Below, one piece after another: positions 8,078 through 16,440 of a DNA stretch of 24,896 nt; the stretch's first letter is position 1; each line of letters starts with the position of its first letter. The stretch is from CAZDCZ01 sp964504155 (GTDB taxonomy: Bacteria > Bacteroidota > Bacteroidia > Bacteroidales > UBA12077). Under the pieces are notes generated by a model, which had not been told where the DNA came from, made no database searches, and worked only from the letters and a program-made list of their open reading frames with translations. The stretch lies in the NCBI GenBank assembly GCA_964504155.1, contig CAZDCZ010000047.1, forward strand, positions 1 through 24,896, read 5' to 3'. The position numbers and the translations under genes are program-made.

Positions 8078-8103
8078 ATAATATAAACAAAAATCATAAA
8101 ATA

Positions 8104-8859
8104 ATGAGAAAAAAGATAGTTGCCGGAAATTGGAAAATGAATAAAAATTTGAACGAAGGTATTAATTTAGTAAATGAGCTAAAATTGTTAACAGATAATA
8201 CACCAGAAGATGTACAATTAATTATTGCACCACCATTTATTCACCTTACAGAAATTTCGAAATTACTTAAAAACACAAATATAAAACTTGCAGCCCAAAA
8301 TTGTGCCGACAAAGAAAAAGGAGCATTTACCGGCGAAATATCTGCCGAAATGGTAAAATCTACAGGAGCCGAATATGTTATTATCGGACACTCTGAAAGA
8401 CGCTCTATATATTTAGAAGATAACACAATATTAAATTCAAAAACAAAATTAGCCTTAAAAAATCAATTACAAGTGATATTCTGTTGTGGCGAAAATCTCG
8501 ATGAAAGAGAAGCTAATAAACAATTCGAAATTGTAAAAAAACAACTTACCGAAGGAATTTTAGACTTAAACAAAGATGACATATCTAATATAGTAATAGC
8601 ATACGAACCTGTATGGGCAATAGGTACCGGAAAAACCGCATCTGCAGAACAAGCTCAGGAAATGCACAAATATATTAGAACACTTATTAGCAAAAACTAC
8701 AATTCAGAAGTAGCAAACAATATAACTATTCTTTATGGTGGTAGTTGTAAACCATCGAATGCCAATGAACTATTTGCAAATAACGATGTTGATGGCGGGT
8801 TAATTGGAGGAGCTGCACTTAATGCCAACGATTTTATAGAAATAAGTAAATCATACTAA
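8104..8859 (+). CDS. tpiA: triosephosphate isomerase
   Basis: Glycolytic and gluconeogenic enzyme interconverting dihydroxyacetone phosphate and glyceraldehyde 3-phosphate in the cytoplasm. The 251 residues match the family length. Visible catalytic parts are Asn9 and Lys11 in AGNWKMN, His96 in IIGHSERR, the general base Glu168 in AYEPVWAIGTGKTA (with the mobile loop just after it), and the phosphate-binding YGGSCKP (211-217) and GGLIGGAAL segments. Nothing is missing, so it should be active. It ends the tmk-MauE/DoxX-permease-tpiA run. The neighbourhood of a BT_3928-like gene and tpiA is familiar from Bacteroidota. Confidence 0.97.
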   Translation: MRKKIVAGNWKMNKNLNEGINLVNELKLLTDNTPEDVQLIIAPPFIHLTEISKLLKNTNIKLAAQNCADKEKGAFTGEISAEMVKSTGAEYVIIGHSERRSIYLEDNTILNSKTKLALKNQLQVIFCCGENLDEREANKQFEIVKKQLTEGILDLNKDDISNIVIAYEPVWAIGTGKTASAEQAQEMHKYIRTLISKNYNSEVANNITILYGGSCKPSNANELFANNDVDGGLIGGAALNANDFIEISKSY

Positions 8860-8881
8860 ATAAATCGGATATTGTTATCAA

Positions 8882-8903
8882 TTTAAGTAAAAAAGTACTT
8901 AAA
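8882..8903. repeat. perfect 8-bp inverted repeat after tpiA
   Basis: TTTAAGTA (8882-8889) and TACTTAAA (8896-8903) are separated by AAAAAG. It contains the AAGTAAA heptamer also found in the folP/tmk spacer. There is no T run after it on the plus strand, so it is a poor terminator. It could be an operator for the large downstream gene or simply mRNA structure. Confidence 0.3.
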
Positions 8904-8975
8904 ATAATCTCTACTAATAAAATGCTCGACATTAAATATTAATATCAATACGATTCAAGTTAATATAGTTCAATT

Positions 8976-11900
8976 ATGCTTTTATTAAAAAAAATATCTA
9001 CTAGAAAAAATGCAAGTAATAAATTATTTTCATTAATAATATTTTGTTTGTTATCAACATTCTTTATCACATCAGCTTATTCTCAAAATATTAAAAGTTT
9101 CTCAACAGATACTCTTGAGTTTATTGAAGAATTCGAAGAATATTTACAACAAAACATTAACGATAATGATGAAAAGAAACTTGAGATTTTTGTTAAAAAA
9201 TGGAAAACAAATTTTTTCTCAGATACAATACAAAGCAGAATTATAAGCGTATCGGATCTTTTATTAAAAAAGAAAGCACGAAGAAATCCCCATTTTCTTT
9301 TGTATATGAAAGCCATATTAATATTTACAGAAACTGAAAAAGGAATTGAGAATTACGATGAATGGGAACAAGGAATAATTTATATTTTAAACGAAATAGA
9401 TCGTCCATTAAGCATACTAACAAAATATATTAAAAATTCGGTATTGTTAATAGAATACAATATCTTAAATAAATCGAATGCTACAAATTGGATGTTATCG
9501 TCTGACAATTATAAATTTGAATATACCAACAAAATTAGAATTGTTGTAAAAAACAGTAATCTTATTTGTAAAATAAAACGAGACAGTCTAACAATATTCA
9601 ATGTTTCCGGAATCTTCGACCCCATAACTTTAAACTGGGAAGGCAAAACCGGATTAGTTACATGGGAACGTGCCGGATACAACAGAAAAAATGTAAACGC
9701 CCAACTTAATTCATATACTATTAATATGACAAAATCGGGATATATAGCCGATTCTGTAAAATTTAGAAATAATCTTTATTTCGATAAATCATTAAACGGC
9801 AAATTAACCGATCAGGTAGTGCATATTGCAAAATCATCAAAGGCTATTTATCCCGAATTTCAATCTTATCAGAGAGTTTTCGACATAAATAATATTTATG
9901 ATGGAATTAACTATCATGGGGGATTTATTATGAAAGGTGCAAGCTTAATTGGCTCAGGAACTAAAAAAGATAGAGCATACTTAAAAATATATAAAAAAGA
10001 CACTCTGTTTATTATTGCAAAATCGGAAAATTTTATGTTCAAAAATAATCGTTTAGATGCTACTAACACACAAATAACATTAAAACTAAAAAACGATTCA
10101 ATATTTCATTCCGGATTACAATTCTCTTATAACAATAATAATAAAGAAATTGCATTATCTCAATCAGATCGCATATTATCGAAAGGAGCATATTTCGATT
10201 CATATCATAATGTTACTATAAATTCAGAAAGGTTATTGTGGTACACGAATAAAGACAAATTATATTTTACATCGAGAAGAGGCGGAAGTGTTAGTAATGC
10301 TATTTTTACATCGGTAAATTTTTACAATTTACTTGATTACGATAAAATACAAATACGCGACCAATTGCATCCATTAATGGTTTTAAGAAATTTTTCGAGA
10401 ATAAAAAAAACAACGAATTTCTTTGCATCAGAATTAAGCGCTTATATGGAATATCCAATATATCAAATTCGCCAAATGCTTATATTTCTGACAGTTGACG
10501 GATTTATATTTTACGATTTCGACACCGACGAAGTATCAATAAATAAAAAGCTTTTCGATTATGTAGATGCTCGTTTAGGAAAAATAGACTATGATGTTAT
10601 GAAGTTTAGTTCAGAAACAAGCTCATCAACCCATAATGGAGTGCTCGACCTAAATAATTATAAGCTTACCATTAGTGGAATACCAAAAATAGCATTAAGC
10701 GACTCACAAAATGTTGTTATTTACCCTAAATACAACAAAATTGTAATGAAAAAAGATAGAGATTTCGATTTTACAGGTATTATCGACGCCGGACTATTTA
10801 CATTTTATGGCAAAGACTTTAATTTTATTTATGATAAATTCAAAATTAAACTCGATAATATAGACTCTTTAAATATAAGAGTACAAACCGATGAAAAAGA
10901 TATGTACAATAATCCTTTATTGCTAAATGTAAAAAGCACATTGCAAAATATAACAGGCGATTTATTAATAGACAGACCGGATAATAAATCGGGATTAAAA
11001 AATTACCCACAATATCCTATTTTTAACAGTACAGAAAAAGCATATGTTTTTTATAACGATTCTAAAATTCAAAAAGGAGTATATAAAAAAGATAATTTCT
11101 TTTTCGAACTCGATTCATTTATAATCGACAGTTTAGATAATTTTACTATTCCGGGTTTACGATTTAATGGTCATTTTTATTCAGCCGATATCTTCCCTCC
11201 TTTCGACGATACTCTTTATTTACGCCCCGACAATTCGTTAGGGTTTAATAGAAAAACTCCCGAAAATGGATTTCCTTTATATAAAGGAAAAGGAAGCTAT
11301 TATAATATGATTGATTTAAGTAATAGAGGATTACGAGGCGAAGGAGAATTATCGTACCTAACTAGTACTGCAAAAACGAAAGATATTTTATTCTTCCCCG
11401 ATTCTACAAAAGTACATGCATTTGAATATAATTTAACAGAACGAACATCCGGAATAGAATATCCAAAAGTAAATTCAACAGAAATTGATATTAAATGGTA
11501 TCCGTACAATGATGTTATGTATGCCGAGCAAACAAACAAACCATTTAATATGTTTAACGAAAATATATTCTTAAGTGGCAAGCTAACATTAAAACCTACA
11601 GGATTATCAGGTAAAGGGAGCATGAATTTAACCAAAGCATCTATTATATCAAATTTATTTAACTATCAATCGGCAACAATAGATGCCGATACTTCCGATT
11701 TTAAATTAAAAACTTTCGATAAAACAGATTATACATTTTTATCATCAAATATTGATGCTCATATCGATTTTAATTATAAAATAGGAAACTTCGTGTCGAA
11801 TAATGGAATTACAAAAACACAATTCCCTCAGAATTTATATATATGTTACCTCGATAAATTCTCGTGGCATTTAGATAAAAATATTTTAAAAATAGAATCG

Positions 11901-13562
11901 AACCCACATGTAGAAACTTTATCGAGAGATAGTATAGTAATAGAATATTTAAAACTAAAAGACGATAATCTTCCAGGAGCATTATTTGTATCATTACATA
12001 AAAGTCAAGATTCTTTACGTTTTTCTTCGGGCACAACAAATTTTAGTGTAGAAAATACTCTCTTGAGTTCTTCTGAAGTTGAATATATTAAAGTTGCAGA
12101 TGCATTGGTATATCCAAAAAACAATTTAGTTAATGTTGAAAAAACTGCCAAGATGCAAACTCTGAAAAAAGCAGTTATAATTGCAAATAACACAACAAAA
12201 TATCATCGTATTTTCGATGTTAAACTAAATATTCTTGGAAGAAAAAAATATTTAGGAAGCGGTGATTATAATTATATTGACGAGAATAAAGCAATACAAA
12301 AAATCCATTTCACTCAAGTACAAATCGATACAAATATTAGAACAATAGCTACAGGAACAATATTAGAACCCGACAGTTTCACTCTTAGTCCTGCTTATAG
12401 ATATCAAGGAGAAGTTAAACTAAATGCATGGAAACAATATTTATGTTTTACAGGAGGAGCAAAAATTAACCATAACTGCCCACTAATTCCTAATTATTAC
12501 ACATATTTTGAATCTGAAATAAACCCCGACAGTATTTATATTCCGTTAAGTAAAAATTTAAAAAATATAAATAATATAAAACTATCGGCTGCATCGTATA
12601 TTACAAAAGACTCATCGCATATATATTCAAGCTTCCTCTCTAAACGAAGAGACCCCAACGACAAAGTTGTAGTTGGAGCAAGCGGATATTTATACTACGA
12701 TAAAAATTCGAGTAAATATTTAATTGCAGAAGCTAATAAATTACGCAACCGCGATTCTATAGGGAATTTACTTAGTTTACATAAAAATTACTGCTTACTA
12801 CACGGCGAAGGAAAAATTTCTACCGGGGCAGATTTAGGTCAATTAAAAATGAATCCGACAGGAACATTTAATCACAATTTAAGTAAAAATGAGATAAAAC
12901 TAGAACTTACTATGCCTATAGATTTCTTTTTCTCGTCGGGCGCCTTAGATACTCTTATTAAAGACATTAATACCAATCCGGAATTAGAGACTTTTAAAAT
13001 TACAGGAAGAAGTTATTTAAAAAATCTTCACGAACTAATTGGCATAAAAGGAACAAATAAATTTATTAATCAAGTAAACTTATATAATATAGATACTAAA
13101 TTTAGTAAAGAAATACAGCATACTTTTATTCTAGGAAAAATAAAACTTAAATGGAATACCGAAACAGGCTCATATCTTTCTGATGGACCAATTGGGATAT
13201 CTATGATAAACAATAAGCCGATTAATAAATATGTTGATGGATATATTGAAATATTAAAACGTAGAAGTGGTGATCTTTTCCGATTCTATATAAAGCTACC
13301 AAACGGCAACTACTATTTCTTTACTTATTCGCGTGGAGTTATGCAAACCTTGTCGAATAATAAAGATTTTATAAACGATATTGAAGCAATAAAATCGCGT
13401 AAACGAAAACTTAAAACACCTAGAAAAGAAACACCTTACCGATACATTATTGGTACCAATAGAAGTGTAGAGTCTTTTTTACGAAGAATGCGGCAAATAG
13501 AACAAGCTAAACAAGAACAATTAGAAGAAGAACAAGCAAAACCGACAGATTCGATAAACTAA
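8976..13562 (+). CDS. very large exported protein of unknown function (1528 aa)
   Basis: I do not recognise a named domain. Residues 18-35 (SLIIFCLLSTFFITSAYS after a basic N-terminus) form a signal peptide with cleavage near AYSQ, so the product should cross the inner membrane. The rest is rich in Asp, Asn, Ser, Tyr and short alternating hydrophobic stretches, and reads as an almost continuous beta-strand protein without further membrane helices. Two segments look related: GLRGEGELSYLTSTAK (starting at 785) and GLSGKGSMNLTKASI (starting at 876), about 91 residues apart, each followed by an Asp/Ser/Thr-containing strand region. The C-terminus is a charged, Gln/Glu-rich helix (about 1503-1524). 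It is plausibly a periplasmic or surface-facing beta-rich scaffold, possibly AsmA/OstA-like in fold, but that is a guess. I recall similar-sized uncharacterised proteins in Bacteroidales. No promoter box was found in the 116-nt gap before it. Confidence 0.75.
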   Translation: MLLLKKISTRKNASNKLFSLIIFCLLSTFFITSAYSQNIKSFSTDTLEFIEEFEEYLQQNINDNDEKKLEIFVKKWKTNFFSDTIQSRIISVSDLLLKKKARRNPHFLLYMKAILIFTETEKGIENYDEWEQGIIYILNEIDRPLSILTKYIKNSVLLIEYNILNKSNATNWMLSSDNYKFEYTNKIRIVVKNSNLICKIKRDSLTIFNVSGIFDPITLNWEGKTGLVTWERAGYNRKNVNAQLNSYTINMTKSGYIADSVKFRNNLYFDKSLNGKLTDQVVHIAKSSKAIYPEFQSYQRVFDINNIYDGINYHGGFIMKGASLIGSGTKKDRAYLKIYKKDTLFIIAKSENFMFKNNRLDATNTQITLKLKNDSIFHSGLQFSYNNNNKEIALSQSDRILSKGAYFDSYHNVTINSERLLWYTNKDKLYFTSRRGGSVSNAIFTSVNFYNLLDYDKIQIRDQLHPLMVLRNFSRIKKTTNFFASELSAYMEYPIYQIRQMLIFLTVDGFIFYDFDTDEVSINKKLFDYVDARLGKIDYDVMKFSSETSSSTHNGVLDLNNYKLTISGIPKIALSDSQNVVIYPKYNKIVMKKDRDFDFTGIIDAGLFTFYGKDFNFIYDKFKIKLDNIDSLNIRVQTDEKDMYNNPLLLNVKSTLQNITGDLLIDRPDNKSGLKNYPQYPIFNSTEKAYVFYNDSKIQKGVYKKDNFFFELDSFIIDSLDNFTIPGLRFNGHFYSADIFPPFDDTLYLRPDNSLGFNRKTPENGFPLYKGKGSYYNMIDLSNRGLRGEGELSYLTSTAKTKDILFFPDSTKVHAFEYNLTERTSGIEYPKVNSTEIDIKWYPYNDVMYAEQTNKPFNMFNENIFLSGKLTLKPTGLSGKGSMNLTKASIISNLFNYQSATIDADTSDFKLKTFDKTDYTFLSSNIDAHIDFNYKIGNFVSNNGITKTQFPQNLYICYLDKFSWHLDKNILKIESNPHVETLSRDSIVIEYLKLKDDNLPGALFVSLHKSQDSLRFSSGTTNFSVENTLLSSSEVEYIKVADALVYPKNNLVNVEKTAKMQTLKKAVIIANNTTKYHRIFDVKLNILGRKKYLGSGDYNYIDENKAIQKIHFTQVQIDTNIRTIATGTILEPDSFTLSPAYRYQGEVKLNAWKQYLCFTGGAKINHNCPLIPNYYTYFESEINPDSIYIPLSKNLKNINNIKLSAASYITKDSSHIYSSFLSKRRDPNDKVVVGASGYLYYDKNSSKYLIAEANKLRNRDSIGNLLSLHKNYCLLHGEGKISTGADLGQLKMNPTGTFNHNLSKNEIKLELTMPIDFFFSSGALDTLIKDINTNPELETFKITGRSYLKNLHELIGIKGTNKFINQVNLYNIDTKFSKEIQHTFILGKIKLKWNTETGSYLSDGPIGISMINNKPINKYVDGYIEILKRRSGDLFRFYIKLPNGNYYFFTYSRGVMQTLSNNKDFINDIEAIKSRKRKLKTPRKETPYRYIIGTNRSVESFLRRMRQIEQAKQEQLEEEQAKPTDSIN

Positions 13563-13956
13563 AAAGTATAATCGTCATCGGATGTTCAGCTAGTCATCCT
13601 ATGACTAGCAATTCTGTTTGGAAGTGTTCTTATTTGTGCGTTATAAAACCAGCCGTATCGAGCATAAAAGTCTTTTAAATGTAAATTCATATAATAATTT
13701 TGTTGAAACTTCTTTTTACTTTTTGACACTTATTTCAAACATGACAAATTAATCACATTTTGATAATTAAATTTTGAGTCAACTCCGAAAAGTCTTCATA
13801 TTACAAATGTATTAAAAATGAGCCCACTCTAAAAAGTCATAAAATTTAAACTCGTTTAGAATGGCATTTAAAATTTTTTTTTAAATAATTTGTAGTATTA
13901 ATTTCTTTAGATTTATATTTGAGAATAATATTTATAATACAAATTTAATATCAAAT
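13563..13956. other. 394-bp gap with a hairpin and degenerate repeats
   Basis: No gene supported. GCTAGTCAT (13589-13597), CCT, ATGACTAGC (13601-13609) is a perfect 9-bp stem 26 nt after the stop of the large gene, without a following T run. Two related segments, GAGTCAACTCCGAAAAGTC (13776-13794) and GAGCCCACTCTAAAAAGTC (13820-13838), match at 15 of 19 positions and might be insertion-sequence end remnants. The right end holds the promoter of the prenyltransferase gene. Confidence 0.45.
13889..13921 (+). promoter_or_regulatory. Bacteroidota-type promoter of the UbiA-family gene
   Basis: TTTG at 13889-13892 (-33) and TATATTTG at 13914-13921 (-7) are separated by 21 nt. This matches the TTTG-N19-21-TAnnTTTG consensus. 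The start codon is 35 nt downstream of the -7 box. It is the only promoter in the window with both boxes matching. Confidence 0.7.
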
Positions 13957-14817
13957 ATGGTATCTAAAATTAAGAATTTCTTTTCGTTAGTAAAATTTTC
14001 GCATACAATTTTTGCAATGCCATTCGCTATTATTGGTTATTTTTTTGCAATTCACGATGGTAATTTAAATTTCGACATTAAAATATTTATATTTGTTATT
14101 TTATGTATGATATTCGCTAGAAATGCAGCTATGTCATTTAATAGATTTATCGATAGAAATATTGACAGTAAAAATCCTAGAACTGCACTACGAGAAATCC
14201 CTTTAGGAATAATTAAATCTAAATCTGTATTAATATTTGTTATTATCAATTCTATATTATTTATATTAACAACATATTTTATTAATAAATTAACTTTTTA
14301 CCTTTCTCCAATTGCCTTATTTATTATTTTAAGTTACAGTTTAACAAAACGATTTACAGCATTTTGCCATCTGATTTTAGGAATAGGATTATCATTAGCT
14401 CCTATTGGAGCTTATTTAGCTGTTACCGGTAAATTTGCCACAATTCCAATTATTTATTCTTTTGTTGTACTATTTTGGGTTAGTGGTTTCGATATTATTT
14501 ATGCATTAGACGATTTAGATTTCGATAAAGAAGAAAAACTAAAATCTTTTCCAGTATTTTTCGGCAAAAAAGGAGCTTTAAATGCATCAACAATATTACA
14601 CATATTATCTGCTGCACTTATTATTTTTGCAGGAATACTAGCACATTTTGGAATATTTTATTGGATTGGCAGTACTATTTTTATTATCTTACTGTTTTAT
14701 CAACACAGTATTGTGAAACCAAACGATTTAAGTAAAGTTAATTTAGCTTTCTTTACAACCAACGGTATTGCCAGCATTATATTTTCAACATTTTTTCTAT
14801 TAGATATTTTCCTTTAG
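13957..14817 (+). CDS. ubiA: UbiA-family aromatic prenyltransferase (probably the menaquinone/futalosine-branch MqnP type)
   Basis: Integral-membrane prenyltransferase of 286 residues that attaches a polyprenyl chain to an aromatic acid in quinone synthesis. The first Asp-rich motif is NRFIDRNID (62-70), followed by NPRTALREIPLG. The second lies in GFDIIYALDDLDFDKEEKL (about 177-195). Eight or nine hydrophobic helices fit the fold. The FDIIYA...D..FD form of the second motif is the one I associate with the 4-hydroxybenzoate-prenyltransferase-like group that includes MqnP of the futalosine menaquinone route, rather than proteobacterial UbiA. The symbol given is therefore family-level. Substrate cannot be fixed here because no other quinone gene is in the window. 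It has its own two-box promoter upstream. Confidence 0.85.
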   Translation: MVSKIKNFFSLVKFSHTIFAMPFAIIGYFFAIHDGNLNFDIKIFIFVILCMIFARNAAMSFNRFIDRNIDSKNPRTALREIPLGIIKSKSVLIFVIINSILFILTTYFINKLTFYLSPIALFIILSYSLTKRFTAFCHLILGIGLSLAPIGAYLAVTGKFATIPIIYSFVVLFWVSGFDIIYALDDLDFDKEEKLKSFPVFFGKKGALNASTILHILSAALIIFAGILAHFGIFYWIGSTIFIILLFYQHSIVKPNDLSKVNLAFFTTNGIASIIFSTFFLLDIFL

Positions 14818-14832
14818 TAGCTTCCATTATTT

Positions 14833-14859
14833 AGCTTTTTAAGCTTTTTAAGTTTTTAA
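14833..14859. repeat. three 9-bp tandem repeats
   Basis: AGCTTTTTA (14833-14841), AGCTTTTTA (14842-14850) and the variant AGTTTTTAA (14851-14859) lie between the prenyltransferase gene and the next promoter box, where the -33 element of that promoter would fall. They are short and AT-rich. The role is unknown. Confidence 0.4.
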
Positions 14860-14871
14860 AGCAAAAATTTG

Positions 14872-14879
14872 TACCTTTG
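14872..14879 (+). promoter_or_regulatory. -7 box for the small protein-WD40-acyltransferase group
   Basis: TACCTTTG matches TAnnTTTG. It overlaps an upstream in-frame ATG at 14877, which rules that ATG out as a start if this promoter is used. The start at 14922 would have a leader of roughly 35 nt. The -33 region reads TTTA rather than TTTG. Confidence 0.55.
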
Positions 14880-14921
14880 GCACTTATATTTTTTGTATTA
14901 AATTTTACATTCATCCAACAA

Positions 14922-15293
14922 ATGAAAAGATTTACAATTATTATATTATTTATTGCAATTAGCACAACTTGTTTCTCAGAAGAAAACACGACTACAAGTA
15001 CAACAAACAACATTGAACAAAAAGCGAATTATCAGCAATTTAAAAACCAATTTGCAAATATTAATTTTGCAAGTTCTAACGATTTTTCTCATATTGGTCG
15101 CAGAAGAAAAGATGACAAACTTATGCTTTATGTAGCAGGAGGAATTGTTCTTAGCTCTACAACTCTTGTTCTAATTAACAATCCCGACAAAACAGCTATG
15201 CCAAATGCAAAACAGGCAAATATTGGTGTAATTGTTGGAGGAATAATTGCAACAGGTATGATAGTTACAAAATATTTTATTGATAAACGCTAA
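14922..15293 (+). CDS. small exported or membrane protein of unknown function (123 aa)
   Basis: Not a family I recognise. From the start at 14922 it opens with a signal peptide (KRFTIIILFIAISTTCFSEE), then a Thr/Asn/Gln-rich stretch, a basic RRRKDD segment, and two hydrophobic segments (YVAGGIVLSSTTLVLI and ANIGVIVGGIIATGMIVTKYFI) separated by NNPDKTAMPNAKQ. That suggests a small protein with a periplasmic head and a two-helix membrane tail. An earlier in-frame ATG at 14877 falls inside the promoter box and was not used. The WD40 gene begins 16 nt after its stop, so the two are probably cotranscribed. Confidence 0.6.
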   Translation: MKRFTIIILFIAISTTCFSEENTTTSTTNNIEQKANYQQFKNQFANINFASSNDFSHIGRRRKDDKLMLYVAGGIVLSSTTLVLINNPDKTAMPNAKQANIGVIVGGIIATGMIVTKYFIDKR

Positions 15294-15309
15294 CAATAAA
15301 TTATTAAAT

Positions 15310-16431
15310 ATGCATTCTAAAATATTTCTGGTAATATTATTATCAACTATAATAATTTTTGTTTCAGCAAAATCGAGTTATAATAATAAATATCTGATTA
15401 AGAAATATAAAGAACATACTGATCAAATACAATCTCTTGCATTTAACCCCAACAGCACAAGCTTTTTAAGTGGTTCGTCTGACGAAACAATTAAAATGTG
15501 GACTCTTTTATCTAACAAATCGATAAAAACACTTAAACGTCATCATCACGATGTTTATGCACTAAAATTTTCATCGGATGGAAAATATTTTTTTAGTGGA
15601 GGAGACAATAGTATTGACATGTGGAATTCTGATGGAAGTTATATTAAAACTTTCTCTGGTAATGCAACATCAGTATGGTCAATAGACATAAGTAAAGATA
15701 ATAATTATATTGTTAATGGCTGTTTCGAAAAAACATTCCGATTATGGAATATAGATACTCAGAAATGTGAATACACTTTTAAAGGGCATTCTAAAAGTGT
15801 TTTAGCTACTGCATTTAGCAAAGACGGAAAACAAATTGCAAGTGGGTCGCAAGATAATACTATAAAATTGTGGGATTTAGAAACTAAGACCTTACTAAAA
15901 ACAATTAATGGACACGGTGGAAATATTTATTCCCTAGCCTTTTCGCCCGACAATAAATATCTTGCAAGTGCATCGAGAGACAAAACAATAAAAATATGGA
16001 ATGCTGAAACCGGCAATTTTATTAAAACCTTAACAGCTCATAATAGAAGCGTTATGGAAATAAAATTCAGTACAAATGGCAAATTTATGGTTTCTGCTTC
16101 GTACGATGCTACCGTAAAAATTTGGGATACAAAAAATTGGGAAGTAATATATACATATCAGCATTCTGAACCTATTAATTGTGTAGATATTAGCAGCAAC
16201 AATAAATACATTATTAGTGGCAGTTCCGATAACAATATCTACTTATGGGAAGTAAATAACAAAATACTTGTTGATTATTACTTTAATAATGAACTTACTA
16301 AAGAGATGGAAGAATCGAAATTATTTGTTCCACAAAAATCAACCGAAAACAAAAAAGAAAAGAAATTGAGAAAAGAAAAAGCTGATATATTTTTAAAAAA
16401 GCTATATTCTAAATACTCAAGCAAACTATAA
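15310..16431 (+). CDS. exported seven-bladed WD40-repeat protein
   Basis: Exported beta-propeller of 373 residues. A signal peptide (HSKIFLVILLSTIIIFVSAKS) precedes seven WD40 repeats, readable by their GH/H starts and WD-like ends: EHTDQIQ...KMWTL, RHHHDVY...DMWNS, GNATSVW...RLWNI, GHSKSVL...KLWDL, GHGGNIY...KIWNA, AHNRSV...KIWDT and QHSEPIN...YLWEV. Seven repeats make a closed propeller, a protein-protein binding platform with no catalytic role of its own. A Lys/Glu-rich tail of about 60 residues follows. The start at 15310 is preferred over the in-frame ATG at 15280, because that would overlap the preceding gene and add residues before the signal peptide. The LpxL-like gene starts 9 nt after its stop, which hints at an envelope-related role (inference). 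Confidence 0.85.
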   Translation: MHSKIFLVILLSTIIIFVSAKSSYNNKYLIKKYKEHTDQIQSLAFNPNSTSFLSGSSDETIKMWTLLSNKSIKTLKRHHHDVYALKFSSDGKYFFSGGDNSIDMWNSDGSYIKTFSGNATSVWSIDISKDNNYIVNGCFEKTFRLWNIDTQKCEYTFKGHSKSVLATAFSKDGKQIASGSQDNTIKLWDLETKTLLKTINGHGGNIYSLAFSPDNKYLASASRDKTIKIWNAETGNFIKTLTAHNRSVMEIKFSTNGKFMVSASYDATVKIWDTKNWEVIYTYQHSEPINCVDISSNNKYIISGSSDNNIYLWEVNNKILVDYYFNNELTKEMEESKLFVPQKSTENKKEKKLRKEKADIFLKKLYSKYSSKL

Positions 16432-16440
16432 CACGCTACA

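Noticed and set aside
8882..8903. Terminator for tpiA
   Set aside because: The stem is AT-only apart from one pair per arm and is not followed by a T run.
11300..12193. Several minus-strand open frames inside the 1528-residue gene
   Set aside because: All are antisense to a continuous long frame with consistent codon use, and none shows a recognisable motif.
14877..14921. Upstream ATG extension of the small exported protein
   Set aside because: The ATG overlaps a TAnnTTTG promoter box, and the extension would add a second hydrophobic stretch before a good signal peptide.
15280..15309. Upstream ATG extension of the WD40 gene
   Set aside because: It would overlap the preceding gene and place extra residues before a clean signal peptide that starts at 15310.
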